In this document: positions 34,436 through 42,973 of the stretch, piece by piece | How positions within the stretch are numbered: the stretch's first letter is position 1 | How the letters are laid out: every line of letters starts with the position of its first letter | Source of the DNA: Lelliottia sp. WAP21 | Lineage (GTDB): Bacteria > Pseudomonadota > Gammaproteobacteria > Enterobacterales > Enterobacteriaceae | DNA: 64,000 nucleotides | Direction: 5' to 3' | Assembly (NCBI RefSeq): GCF_020532665.2 | Contig: NZ_JAIWPG020000001.1 | Location: forward strand, 248,001-312,000 | The notes under the pieces: generated by a model | What the model saw: the letters and a program-made list of their open reading frames with translations, nothing else | Database searches by the model: none | Told to the model about the DNA's origin: nothing | Position numbers and translations under genes: made by a program

Positions 34436-35185
34436 TTACGCACTGAGAGCAACAAAGAAAAGCATCATGCAAAAACACATTTTCAGCATCCTTGTCGGTA
34501 GACGATGCGCCAGAGCAACACCCGAGGCAACGGTGAAAATGGCCCCCATGGCCATCGGTAAGCCGACAGACCAGGCAACGTGCCCTGCAAAAGAGTAGGA
34601 TATCAATGCGGTGAATGCGCCGGGCAGAACCAGCGCCAGCGCCGTACCCTGTGCTTTGGTTTGAGAGTAAGAAAAGAGTGCGACCAGCAGCGGAACGATA
34701 ACCATACCCCCGCCCACGGTAAAAAGGCCAGACATCAATCCGCACACCGCGCCTGTCACAGGGAGCCAGGATTCTGACAAGGTATAGTTACGGGATGCCC
34801 CCCGCTTCAAAACACCGTACAAATAATAAAATGCAAGCAGCAAAATGAAAGCGCAGAAAAACAAATTTAAAGTTTTCGCGTCAAGATGGATCGCAAGTGT
34901 CGATGAAATAGCAGAAAATATGCTGGACAGAATACACACTGGAATAATTTTCTTTAATCTTATGTCGTTTCTTCGGCGATAATGGATAACACTCATGACA
35001 AGATTCGGGATGATCATAATTAATACTGTCCCCTGGGCGAGTTGCTGATCCATTTGAAATAACCAGGTTAGTATCGGTATGGCAATAATCCCACCACCTA
35101 TGCCTAACAACCCACCTAAAAAACCCAGCCCACCGCCTATACAAAAACACTCTATAAATAATATTAACATTGAATAGTTATTCAT
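34436..35185 (-). CDS. TauE/SafE-family membrane exporter
   Basis: A 249-residue protein with about eight hydrophobic segments in two halves, each starting with a Gly-rich motif: GFLGGLLGIGGGIIAIPIL (about 20-38) and GLMSGLFTVGGGMVIVPLL (about 148-166). This is the TauE/SafE (DUF81) signature. The family exports sulfite, sulfonates or small organic anions across the inner membrane. It is divergent from the leuC-like gene and is the left edge of the dicarboxylate block. Its role there may be export of an acid by-product. Confidence 0.82.
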   Translation of the reverse strand: MNNYSMLILFIECFCIGGGLGFLGGLLGIGGGIIAIPILTWLFQMDQQLAQGTVLIMIIPNLVMSVIHYRRRNDIRLKKIIPVCILSSIFSAISSTLAIHLDAKTLNLFFCAFILLLAFYYLYGVLKRGASRNYTLSESWLPVTGAVCGLMSGLFTVGGGMVIVPLLVALFSYSQTKAQGTALALVLPGAFTALISYSFAGHVAWSVGLPMAMGAIFTVASGVALAHRLPTRMLKMCFCMMLFFVALSA

Positions 35186-35401
35186 CGTGATATCGTTCCT
35201 GACAAAGCACTATAGCATCTGAAATCAGGAATTAAAAATGGAGAAAACACCCCAAAAGACACATTTAAGATATTGTATATTATGATTAAATATCAGTTTT
35301 GACGATTTGGAAAAAAAGTTTTTACTTTTAATTATCTCTGTATGGCTATACACATTACCCATGGAAATTATAATGAAAAAAACCAAAACCGTGAGTACCT
35401 C

Positions 35402-36829
35402 ATGATGACGATGAAAATAGCAAAAACACTGTATGACAAACATATTGACTCACATACTGTAAGAAAACTCGATGACGAAGGTAACGTGTTGTTGTATATC
35501 GACCGTTCCATTCTGAATGAATATACCAGCCCTCAGGCATTCAGTGGTTTACGTGAGCAAAAGCGAAAAGTCTGGAATCCGCAATCTATTTTGCTCAACG
35601 TTGATCATGTCAACCCGACCCGGCCGAAACGTGATCCAGAAATGACCGATTCCGGTGGTGCAATTCAGGTGAAATATTTCACCGAAAACAGCCAGCACTT
35701 TAATATCGAATTGTTCGATGTGATGGATAAGCGTCAGGGTATTGAGCATGTTGTGGCTCATGAGCAAGGATTAGCGATGCCTGGCATGGTTATCGCTGCC
35801 GGAGATAGCCATACCACCACCTATGGCGCTCTCGGTGCTTTCGGCTTTGGTATCGGCACATCGGAAATCGAGCATTTTCTGGCCACTCAAACGCTGGTTT
35901 ATAAAAAACTACGCAATATGCGCGTCACACTGGAAGGAGAGCTCTGCGCAGGCGTGACCTCCAAAGACGTTATTATGGCCCTGATAGCCCGTATCGGCGC
36001 AGATGGTGCCACGGGTTATGCTATTGAGTTCTGCGGAGGCGTTATTGATAGTCTTAGCGTCGAGGCGCGCATGACTATCTGCAACATGGCGGTAGAAGCG
36101 GGTGCGCGCGGCGCAATTATGGCTCCAGATGAAAAGGTTTTTGCTTACCTGAAAGACACACCGCGGGCACCGAAAGAAGAGATGTGGGACCGGGCAGTAG
36201 AGAGCTGGCGGACGCTTAAAACCGATACCGACGCGAGATTCGATAAAGAAGTGTATATCGACTGTGGCCAGCTCGAACCTTTTATTACCTGGGGGATCAG
36301 CCCCGATCAGGCTGGCCCTATCAATGAGGTCATTCCCGACCCGCAAAGTATTTCTGACGTGCAAAAAAGACACGATTACCTTACAGCGCTGAAGTATATG
36401 GAACTGAAACCCGGAACACCGTTTACTGAAATCCGTATCTCTCATGCCTTCATCGGTTCCTGTACCAATAGCCGCATTGAGGATTTACGTGAAGTGGCGA
36501 AGGTGCTGGCAGGTAAAAAAATAGCCCCACATGTAAGGGGAATGATTGTGCCTGGCTCCACCCAAGTGCGTGAGCGGGCAGAACAGGAAGGCCTGGCGAA
36601 AATCTTTATCGATGCGGGTTTTGAATGGCGGCAATCCGGCTGCTCAATGTGTCTGGCCATGAATGAAGACGTTCTGTCGCCAGGCGATCGTTGTGCCTCA
36701 AGTACGAATCGTAATTTTGCAGGCCGTCAGGGCGCGGGTTCGCGCACCCATTTAATGAGCCCGGCGATGGTGGCTGCCGCAGCCGTCGCAGGTCACTTAA
36801 CCGATGTCAGATATTTCACCGAGGCTTAA
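35402..36829 (+). CDS. LeuC-like large subunit of a 4Fe-4S hydro-lyase
   Basis: I start at ATG 35402 (475 residues), since the LeuC-like text (MKIAKTLYDKH) begins there; a frame open further upstream adds non-typical residues. Cluster ligands C354, C414 and C417 (GSCTNS, SGCSMC) match the three-cysteine aconitase pattern, and GDSHTTTYGALG (135-146) is the substrate-side motif. 3-Isopropylmalate dehydratase is the closest family. However, this copy lies beside a transporter and a FAH enzyme, not leuA/leuB, so it likely isomerises or dehydrates another 2-hydroxydicarboxylate (for example citramalate or a substituted malate). The leuD-like gene follows after 2 bp. Confidence 0.85.
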   Translation: MMTMKIAKTLYDKHIDSHTVRKLDDEGNVLLYIDRSILNEYTSPQAFSGLREQKRKVWNPQSILLNVDHVNPTRPKRDPEMTDSGGAIQVKYFTENSQHFNIELFDVMDKRQGIEHVVAHEQGLAMPGMVIAAGDSHTTTYGALGAFGFGIGTSEIEHFLATQTLVYKKLRNMRVTLEGELCAGVTSKDVIMALIARIGADGATGYAIEFCGGVIDSLSVEARMTICNMAVEAGARGAIMAPDEKVFAYLKDTPRAPKEEMWDRAVESWRTLKTDTDARFDKEVYIDCGQLEPFITWGISPDQAGPINEVIPDPQSISDVQKRHDYLTALKYMELKPGTPFTEIRISHAFIGSCTNSRIEDLREVAKVLAGKKIAPHVRGMIVPGSTQVRERAEQEGLAKIFIDAGFEWRQSGCSMCLAMNEDVLSPGDRCASSTNRNFAGRQGAGSRTHLMSPAMVAAAAVAGHLTDVRYFTEA

Positions 36830-36831
36830 TA

Positions 36832-37449
36832 ATGGAAGCATTTAATTGTGTAACTGGTATTGCTGCCCCCATGATGGCAGCAAATATTGATACTGATGTG
36901 ATTATGCCGAAGCAGTTTCTTAAAGGCATCGACCGCAGCGGTCTTGATAAAGGATTGTTCTTTGACCTTCGCTTTAATAAAGACGGCGGCCTTAACAGCG
37001 ATTTCATTTTAAATCAGCCAGGGTGGCAGGGAGCAACGTTTTTGGTTGTCGGGCCTAATTTCGGCTGTGGTTCCAGTCGGGAACATGCAGTATGGGGTTT
37101 GAAACAATTAGGTATTAAAGCCTTAATAGGTACTTCATTTGCTGGGATTTTCAATGACAACTGTCTGAGAAATGGAATATTAACTATTTGCCTTAATGAA
37201 ACAGATTTGCAGCAAATCGCCGGATGTATTCAGAATCGCGATACCAACTCACTGCAAGTAAATCTTGCACAGCAGAAACTTACTACCGTTGAACAGGTTT
37301 ATTCATTCCATGTAGATCAAATTAAAAAGGACATGCTATTACAAGGAATGGATGCTATTGGTTTTACTTTATCCTTTACCCATGAAATTAAGCAATTCGA
37401 AACGCAATACTTTGACCGTAATCCATGGCACAGAACCGGTCAGAATTAA
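36832..37449 (+). CDS. LeuD-like small subunit of the hydro-lyase
   Basis: A 205-residue aconitase domain-4 protein. AANIDTDVIMPKQFL (17-31) and NFGCGSSREHAVWGL (75-89) are the family signatures; the latter forms the active-site serine/arginine loop. Paired with the LeuC-like subunit 2 bp upstream (GAGG inside the leuC end serves as its ribosome binding site). Residues beyond the core (about 150-205) are longer and more AT-rich than in biosynthetic LeuD. A composition richer in AT than the neighbouring chromosome suggests transfer. Confidence 0.85.
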   Translation: MEAFNCVTGIAAPMMAANIDTDVIMPKQFLKGIDRSGLDKGLFFDLRFNKDGGLNSDFILNQPGWQGATFLVVGPNFGCGSSREHAVWGLKQLGIKALIGTSFAGIFNDNCLRNGILTICLNETDLQQIAGCIQNRDTNSLQVNLAQQKLTTVEQVYSFHVDQIKKDMLLQGMDAIGFTLSFTHEIKQFETQYFDRNPWHRTGQN

Positions 37450-37463
37450 CAGGAATAAACACC

Positions 37464-38309
37464 ATGAAAATTGTCAACTTTAAAATTAATGGTAAAAATA
37501 AGTTCGGCATCTTAAATGATAAAGGAATTATTGATGCCAGTGCGATTTATGGTAATCGCTATTCATCATTAAAAGACTTTCTGGAGCATGAAAATGTTGC
37601 TAGTCTGGGTGCGATCGCGAGCTTATCCGCTGATTATTCGATTGAGGAAGTGGAGTTTATTCCAGTAATTGATAACCCCAACAAAATTATTTGTGTAGGG
37701 ATGAATTACAGTGAAAAACGCGTCGAATTCAATGAGCTGAATCCGGAGCCTACGCTGTTTGTACGCTTTGCCGACTCCCAAACTGGCCATCTTAGCTTCG
37801 TCAATAAACCGGCTGAATCCCGGGAGTTTGATTACGAGGGAGAGCTGGCGGTAATTATCGGTAAAAAATGCTCACATGTTAGCGAACATGACGCGCTGAA
37901 ATACGTTGCAGGTTATAGCTGTTATATGGATGGCTCAGCACGTGACTGGCAACACTCCTGGTATACCGCCGGTAAAAACTGGCCACGCACAGGCGCGTTT
38001 GGTCCGTACCTAACCTGCAGTGACGAAATTCCTGATCCACATAACTTACAAATCCGGACATTTTTGAACTCACAGGAGGTACAGTGTGATAATACCAAAA
38101 ATATGATACACAAAATTCCTTATCTAATTTCTTATATCAGTACCTTTACCTCATTAAGTGCCGGTGATGTAATTATTACTGGATCTCCAGGCGGAGTAGG
38201 CAAAAAAAGAACGCCACCACTTTTTCTGAAAGAGGGTGATTGTATTGAAGTGGAAATAGAAGGCCTGGGACGCTTAAAAAATCATATCAAAGAATCTGTC
38301 ACGGCATAA
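37464..38309 (+). CDS. fumarylacetoacetate hydrolase (FAH)-family enzyme
   Basis: The start is ATG 37464 with AGGAA upstream (281 residues). Residues about 70-275 are the FAH catalytic domain. NKIICVGMNYSEK (about 71-83) opens it; the metal ligands lie in YEGELAVIIG (about 120-129) and in DGSARDW (about 155-161); GDVIITGSPGGVG is near 235-247. FAH members hydrolyse acylpyruvates, decarboxylate oxaloacetate or tautomerise enol forms. Next to an aconitase-type enzyme, an enol-oxaloacetate-like tautomerase or a cleavage enzyme for a 2-oxo product are the two plausible roles. The gene is 14 bp after the leuD-like one. Confidence 0.84.
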   Translation: MKIVNFKINGKNKFGILNDKGIIDASAIYGNRYSSLKDFLEHENVASLGAIASLSADYSIEEVEFIPVIDNPNKIICVGMNYSEKRVEFNELNPEPTLFVRFADSQTGHLSFVNKPAESREFDYEGELAVIIGKKCSHVSEHDALKYVAGYSCYMDGSARDWQHSWYTAGKNWPRTGAFGPYLTCSDEIPDPHNLQIRTFLNSQEVQCDNTKNMIHKIPYLISYISTFTSLSAGDVIITGSPGGVGKKRTPPLFLKEGDCIEVEIEGLGRLKNHIKESVTA

Positions 38310-38378
38310 TAAAAACAATATTAAATCATCTTCACCTCTTAAGGAAGTCATGCACCCTATTACAATTAAGGCGGACTT

Positions 38379-39722
38379 ATGAATCACGTTGAAAGTAATA
38401 CCCTACAACAAAGTAAAAAACTGTCTGAGACGCGTTCGCTGAGCGCTCTTTCGGGGAAAGAAATTTGTTCAGTACCTGTCTGGTTTTTTGGGATTATGTG
38501 TATTGTTATCGGTGCAGCAGCATGGTTTGGTACGTTACCCAAAAACATGATTGGCGGACTGGCGATGATCATGTCTTTAGGATTTATTTTATCCACAATT
38601 GGTAAAAACATCCCGGTGATTAAGGATATCGGAGGGCCCGCGATATTTTGCCTTATGATCCCCTCTATTTTAGTATTTTATCATGTCATCCCTCAGAACG
38701 TACTGGATTCCGTTCATGTATTAATGAAGGATGCCAATTTCCTGTACTTTGTTATCGCTACACTGGTTGTCGGCAGTATCCTTGGCATGAACCGCATCAT
38801 TCTGGTTCAGGGGATGATCAGAATGTTCTTTCCGTTAGTAGTAGGAACCATCACCGCGGTAGGCGTCGGTCTGTTGGTCGGAAAAGCGGTGGGTTACACT
38901 TTTTATCATACATTTTTCTTTATCATCGTTCCTATTATTGGTGGCGGCATTGGGGAAGGAATTTTACCGCTGTCTCTCGCTTACTCCTCTATCCTTGGTA
39001 CCACCCCGGATATCTATGTTGCACAGCTGGTCCCTGCTGCTGTCATCGGGAACATTTTTGCTATCGTATGCGCGGGTTTCCTCTCTAAGCTGGGGAAGAT
39101 GAAACACGAACTCAGTGGCAACGGCATGCTGATCCGAACAGCTGAAGATAACGCAATATTCAATAACATCACTGAAGATGGTAATGGTAAAACCGATTAT
39201 TCCCTGATGGGGGCCGGATTATTGATGATTTGTTGCTTCTTCATTTTTGGGGGCCTGCTGGAGAGGATTGTGCATATTCCTGGTCCGGTACTGATGATTG
39301 TCATGGCCGTTATTTGTAAATACGCAGGTGTTATTCCCGGCAAAATGGAGGTGGGCGCGAAGTCTTGCTACAAGCTGATTTCCACTTCGCTGATTTGGCC
39401 GACGATGATTGGTCTCGGTATGCTGTATGTCCCGCTTGAAAGCGTGGTATCGGTGTTTTCTCTTGCGTATGTGACGGTTTGTGCCTCAGTGGTGCTTTCA
39501 ATGGCCCTGGTGAGCTTTTTCCTGGCCCGATTCCTGAACATGTATCCTGTTGAAGCCTCTATCGTGACCGTTTGTCATAGCGGACTCGGTGGGACGGGTG
39601 ACGTTGCCATTCTCTCTGCCTGCGACCGTATGGGGCTCATGCCTTTCGCGCAAATATCTACCCGTATTGGTGGCGCTTCTACCGTTATCCTTGCAACAAT
39701 GCTGCTGGCCTTTTTTGCCTGA
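38379..39722 (+). CDS. 2-hydroxycarboxylate transporter (CitS/CimH family)
   Basis: A 447-residue inner-membrane protein with about 12 hydrophobic segments and the 2HCT signatures: GGGIGEGILPLSLAY (about 188-202) and SGLGGTGDVAILSACDRMGL (about 404-423), the two re-entrant loops that bind substrate and Na+/H+. Members take up citrate, malate, lactate or citramalate. It is the last gene of the operon, 69 bp after the FAH gene, and ends in a strong terminator. It predicts that the operon's substrate is an imported 2-hydroxy(di/tri)carboxylate. Confidence 0.86.
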   Translation: MNHVESNTLQQSKKLSETRSLSALSGKEICSVPVWFFGIMCIVIGAAAWFGTLPKNMIGGLAMIMSLGFILSTIGKNIPVIKDIGGPAIFCLMIPSILVFYHVIPQNVLDSVHVLMKDANFLYFVIATLVVGSILGMNRIILVQGMIRMFFPLVVGTITAVGVGLLVGKAVGYTFYHTFFFIIVPIIGGGIGEGILPLSLAYSSILGTTPDIYVAQLVPAAVIGNIFAIVCAGFLSKLGKMKHELSGNGMLIRTAEDNAIFNNITEDGNGKTDYSLMGAGLLMICCFFIFGGLLERIVHIPGPVLMIVMAVICKYAGVIPGKMEVGAKSCYKLISTSLIWPTMIGLGMLYVPLESVVSVFSLAYVTVCASVVLSMALVSFFLARFLNMYPVEASIVTVCHSGLGGTGDVAILSACDRMGLMPFAQISTRIGGASTVILATMLLAFFA

Positions 39723-39729
39723 TATTTTT

Positions 39730-39752
39730 GCCGCCCCGTTAAAAGGGGCGGC
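39730..39752. terminator. terminator between 2HCT transporter and LysR gene
   Basis: GCCGCCCC-GTTAAAA-GGGGCGGC forms an 8-bp G/C stem 7 bp after the transporter stop and 3 bp before the convergent LysR stop, so it can end both transcripts. Confidence 0.7.
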
Positions 39753-39754
39753 TG

Positions 39755-40660
39755 TCAGAAAAAGATGTCACGAAAATAGCTTTCGAGAAAAGTAATACAC
39801 TTTTGGGTTTTAATCGATTCTTCCAGTTTGTTCGGGTACAACGCCCACACCGAAGCTTTTTCATAATAATCAGGTAAAACTTGAATCAGATCGCCAGATT
39901 CAATATAACGCTTTGCATCCCATTCGCTTCTGAGCGCAATACCATGATCGTCAAGTGCCCAGTGCAGAATCACTTCACCATTATTTGATGACAGATTGCC
40001 TTCCACCCGTACCGTCTCTTGCTTTTGACCATCGGTAAGATGCCAAAGGCCGAAGGTTAACCCTTTTTCCTGTAAAAAAAGGCATTTATGGCGGGTTAAA
40101 TCTGACGGTGACTCAGGTAAATTCTGTTGATTCAGGTAACCCGGCGATGCGCAAAGAATGCGCCTGTTATCGGCGATTTTTTTTGCATAGTAGCGTTCGT
40201 GAACCTCCTCCCCGACCATAATTTCTAAATCAATATTTTCTTTAATCAAATCCAGTTTTGTATCTGTTAAAGTGAGTTTTATCTTTAACTCCGGGTTTAA
40301 TTTCGAAAACGTGGACAGTGGTGTAGTAAGATGATTTTTGCCAAAACCAAATGAACTAGAAATATGAAGATTGCCCTTAATATCTTTTCTGGTATTGACG
40401 ATTAAATCCATTGCCACATTATTTTTTCTGATGATCTCTTCGGCCTGAATGAGGGCAACTTCCCCCGCGGCTGTCAGGCGCATTTCTCGGGTGTTACGGT
40501 GCAGCAGCTTGGTATTCAATGTTTGCTCAAGTGCGGCAATCCGTTTGGTCACCCAGGCATTTGAAAAACCGAGTTCCACTGCTGCATCTGTAAAACTGTT
40601 ATGGCGTACCACCGCCAGAAAAACTTCCAGGTCTTCCACATGAGGCCATTTCCTCTTCAT
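39755..40660 (-). CDS. DmlR-like LysR-family regulator
   Basis: I start at ATG 40660 (AAGGATC upstream; 301 residues); a GTG nine codons earlier is the alternative. The helix-turn-helix (residues about 8-65, FTDAAVELGFSNAWVTKRIAALEQ) and the first half of the ligand domain (GNLHISSSFGFGKNHL) strongly resemble E. coli DmlR, which senses D-malate. It lies at the right edge of the dicarboxylate block, convergent with the transporter, and is the obvious candidate activator for the block. Confidence 0.8.
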   Translation of the reverse strand: MKRKWPHVEDLEVFLAVVRHNSFTDAAVELGFSNAWVTKRIAALEQTLNTKLLHRNTREMRLTAAGEVALIQAEEIIRKNNVAMDLIVNTRKDIKGNLHISSSFGFGKNHLTTPLSTFSKLNPELKIKLTLTDTKLDLIKENIDLEIMVGEEVHERYYAKKIADNRRILCASPGYLNQQNLPESPSDLTRHKCLFLQEKGLTFGLWHLTDGQKQETVRVEGNLSSNNGEVILHWALDDHGIALRSEWDAKRYIESGDLIQVLPDYYEKASVWALYPNKLEESIKTQKCITFLESYFRDIFF

Positions 40661-40699
40661 CAGCGATGATCCTTGTTGTGTATTCACAGAGTTAATAGC

Positions 40700-41143
40700 T
40701 TATGGGAGCAAGGCTGGTTGCGCCGTACTGACGAACTGAGGGAGCAATGCGGTCATGAAGATATAATATTTAGGATTGCTCATGGCGACAAAGAAGCTTT
40801 TGAGAAAAAGTGAACGACGCGCCGGAATCGTTTCCTCCATGCCACCAGGCAAAGAAGTGTTCGAAGAAAGCAACATCCGCAAGCCGATAAAAGCAAGCCA
40901 CGCAGCCCCAATCCACTTCAGGGTGACAAAAAGGGTTTCTGAAGCAGCCAGAACAACGCCAAGTCCTAAACCGACCAGCGCTACCAGAAGGATATCCGCT
41001 GCTACTGCGCCAATAATCCCCCATATCGCCCGTCTGATACCAAAGTGGGCCGCATTATTGAGAGCAAGCAGAACGGTCGGACCGGGAGTGACGATACCGG
41101 CAGACATAATCAGGGCAAAAGCCATAAGGGCAGTTAAAGACAT
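40700..41143 (-). pseudogene. LysE/RhtB-family exporter lacking its C-terminus
   Basis: A 147-residue frame with the LysE N-terminal signature (ALIMSAGIVTPGPTVLLALNNA, GVRRA-like IRRAIWGI) and a second-half start at SNPKYYIFMTALLPQF, where it ends after eight more residues (STAQPALLP). Family members have about 205 residues, so the last 55-60 residues and one to two helices are gone, cut where the DmlR-like gene's promoter begins. Amino-acid export is unlikely to remain. Confidence 0.65.
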
Positions 41144-41456
41144 AAAATCATCCTCGCCAAAACTTGCACTATATCAGCAACAGAATCCGGTGAGGAATGG
41201 TTTGGGAGATGGGAGTTAACGGCTCGCTTGTTGAAGATCACCTCCCCCGTCATTCGCTTGAGAACCCACCAACAATTTAAACAGCATTTAGATTAGCAAG
41301 GTCAGTTATTGGCACGGAGCTGACCTAAAGCAAGGCTGTTAGGTTCGCTATGAGCACAAAACGGACGCTCTCCCCCCATTTTCCCAACAAGAATGACGTA
41401 GCTGACGAAACGCCATATAGCCTGGCGTAGTCGCGCCAGGCACTCAAAAACTTCCA
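41144..41456. other. intergenic stretch with repeat debris and a stem-loop
   Basis: About 310 bases with no gene. At 41341-41370 a fragment (CGCTATGAGCACAAAACGGACG) resembles the end of the dispersed repeats at 25661 and 29339. A stem GCCTGGCG/CGCCAGGC (41420-41441) lies just after the end of the OhrR-like gene and may terminate it. Confidence 0.5.
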
Positions 41457-41936
41457 TCAGGAAGAGGTATTGCTTTTCGGTTTTTCCGCACTGTGGATCT
41501 TGTCACGAATCTTATCGACTGAGGCTTTGATGTCAGCAATGATGTCCGCGTCCATTCCCAGCGTATCGACAATACAGCTCGTTATCGTACTGGCCTCGCT
41601 TCTTAGCGCCTCCCCCTTCTCTGTAAGGTGGATAAGCACTTCGCGTTCATCTTTCGGATTGCGTGTCCGGGTGATAAATCCCGCAGTCTCCAGCCGCTTC
41701 AGTAAAGGGGTCAGCGTGCTGGACTCAAGAAAAAGAATTCCACTCAGTTCCTTCACTGTTCGCCCATCCTGATTCCACAAGGTGACCATCACCAGATACT
41801 GGGGATAGGTCAGGCCAAGTTTATCGAGCATGGGACGATAGAGCTGGGTAAAAGCATGTCCCGCTGAGTAAAGAGAGAAACAGAGCATACCGTGCACATC
41901 AGGCAGGGAATCCTCGGAAGTAGTGTGTTTAGTCAT
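41457..41936 (-). CDS. OhrR-like MarR-family redox regulator
   Basis: I start at ATG 41936, right after GGAGGAC, giving 159 residues; the longer open frame lacks a site. The segment GMLCFSLYSAGHAFTQLYRPMLDKLGLTYPQYLVMVTLW (about 14-52) has the conserved N-terminal Cys (C18) that reacts with organic peroxides in OhrR proteins, then the winged helix (about 60-115; ESSTLTPLLKRLETAG). It is divergent from the alpha/beta hydrolase at 42077, not from an ohr gene, so it may control that hydrolase instead. Confidence 0.82.
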   Translation of the reverse strand: MTKHTTSEDSLPDVHGMLCFSLYSAGHAFTQLYRPMLDKLGLTYPQYLVMVTLWNQDGRTVKELSGILFLESSTLTPLLKRLETAGFITRTRNPKDEREVLIHLTEKGEALRSEASTITSCIVDTLGMDADIIADIKASVDKIRDKIHSAEKPKSNTSS

Positions 41937-41962
41937 ATGTCCTCCAGTCCCCCTAAAATAAT

Positions 41963-41983
41963 TTGCATACGATTTAATTGCAA
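41963..41983. promoter_or_regulatory. inverted repeat, candidate OhrR-like operator
   Basis: TTGCA at 41963-41967 and TGCAA at 41979-41983 flank an AT-rich core in the region between the OhrR-like gene and the hydrolase. Position and AT-rich symmetry suit a MarR-family operator; this is inference. Confidence 0.4.
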
Positions 41984-42076
41984 GCGATTGACAAAGGCAA
42001 AAAGGGCTGCCATATTCATTTGCACACAAATAAGTCGCACACAAACTAATAACACAACACATGACAGGAGAACGAA

Positions 42077-42898
42077 ATGACAACTTTCACCACCACAGAC
42101 GGAACAGGCATTTTCTACAAAGACTGGGGTTCAGGTCAGCCTATCCTCTTCGCTCATGGATGGCCGTTATCGTCTGATGCCTGGGATCAACAGATGCTGT
42201 TTTTCAGCAAGAAGGGTTTCCGGGTCATCGCACACGACCGTCGCAGCCACGGGCGTTCGGACCAGACTTTCCACGGCAACAATATGGATCAGTATGCGGA
42301 CGATCTCGCTGAGCTGATTGAGGCGCTGGATCTGAAGGATTTGATTTTAGTGGGTCATTCAACAGGTGGCGGCGAAGTTGCACATTATATCGGTCGTCAT
42401 GGTACCTCACATGTGGCTAAAGTCGTTCTGGTCGGCGCTGTCCCTCCTCTGATGCTCCGGACGGATGCCAATCCTGACGGCACCCCGATGGAGGTGTTTG
42501 ATGCTATCCGCGAAGGCACGGCCAAAAACCGCTCACAGTTTTACTTCGACCTGACGGTTCCGTTCTATGGCTTCAACCGTGACCATGTCCCCACCAATGA
42601 TGGGTTGCGGGAAAACTTCCGCAGAATCGGCCTGCAGGGCGGTATTAAGGGGCAATATGACTGCATCCATGAGTTCTCTGAAGTCGATTACACACACGAC
42701 CTGCAGCAGATTGATCGCCCTACCCTGATTATTCATGGCGACGACGACCAGATTGTCCCCATTAAGGCATCCGCACACCGCGCCGCTGAGATCGTCCCGA
42801 ACGCGACGCTGACGATATATGCCGGCGGTTCACATGGACTGGCGGAGACAGAAGCCGATCGCTTTAACGCTGACGTCCTGGCTTTTATTCGCAGCTAA
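42077..42898 (+). CDS. alpha/beta hydrolase (non-heme chloroperoxidase-like)
   Basis: A 273-residue soluble alpha/beta hydrolase. Oxyanion motif HGWPLSS (27-33), nucleophile elbow GHSTGGG with S95, acid D in HGDDDQIVP (about 225-233) and base H in GGSHGL (about 251-256). HDRRSHGRS after strand 4 is typical of the perhydrolase/esterase group often called chloroperoxidases. The divergent OhrR-like gene suggests induction by organic peroxides. A stem-loop (42905-42923) follows, then a second hydrolase gene. Confidence 0.85.
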   Translation: MTTFTTTDGTGIFYKDWGSGQPILFAHGWPLSSDAWDQQMLFFSKKGFRVIAHDRRSHGRSDQTFHGNNMDQYADDLAELIEALDLKDLILVGHSTGGGEVAHYIGRHGTSHVAKVVLVGAVPPLMLRTDANPDGTPMEVFDAIREGTAKNRSQFYFDLTVPFYGFNRDHVPTNDGLRENFRRIGLQGGIKGQYDCIHEFSEVDYTHDLQQIDRPTLIIHGDDDQIVPIKASAHRAAEIVPNATLTIYAGGSHGLAETEADRFNADVLAFIRS

Positions 42899-42904
42899 CA
42901 AGGT

Positions 42905-42923
42905 GGCCTGTTCCAGACAGGCC
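42905..42923 (+). terminator. stem-loop between the two hydrolase genes
   Basis: GGCCTGT-TCCAG-ACAGGCC forms a 7-bp G/C stem 6 bp after the first hydrolase's stop. No U-tract follows, so it may be an attenuator or RNA-stability element rather than a terminator. Confidence 0.4.
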
Positions 42924-42973
42924 GCAACCATCATACGCATAGCCTTTAAACTGAATTGAAAAGAGGAACGATC

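Noticed and set aside
34183..34455. 90-codon minus-strand frame at the left border of the dicarboxylate block
   Set aside because: It overlaps the SDR tail in another frame, and the SDR frame carries the family C-terminal motif.
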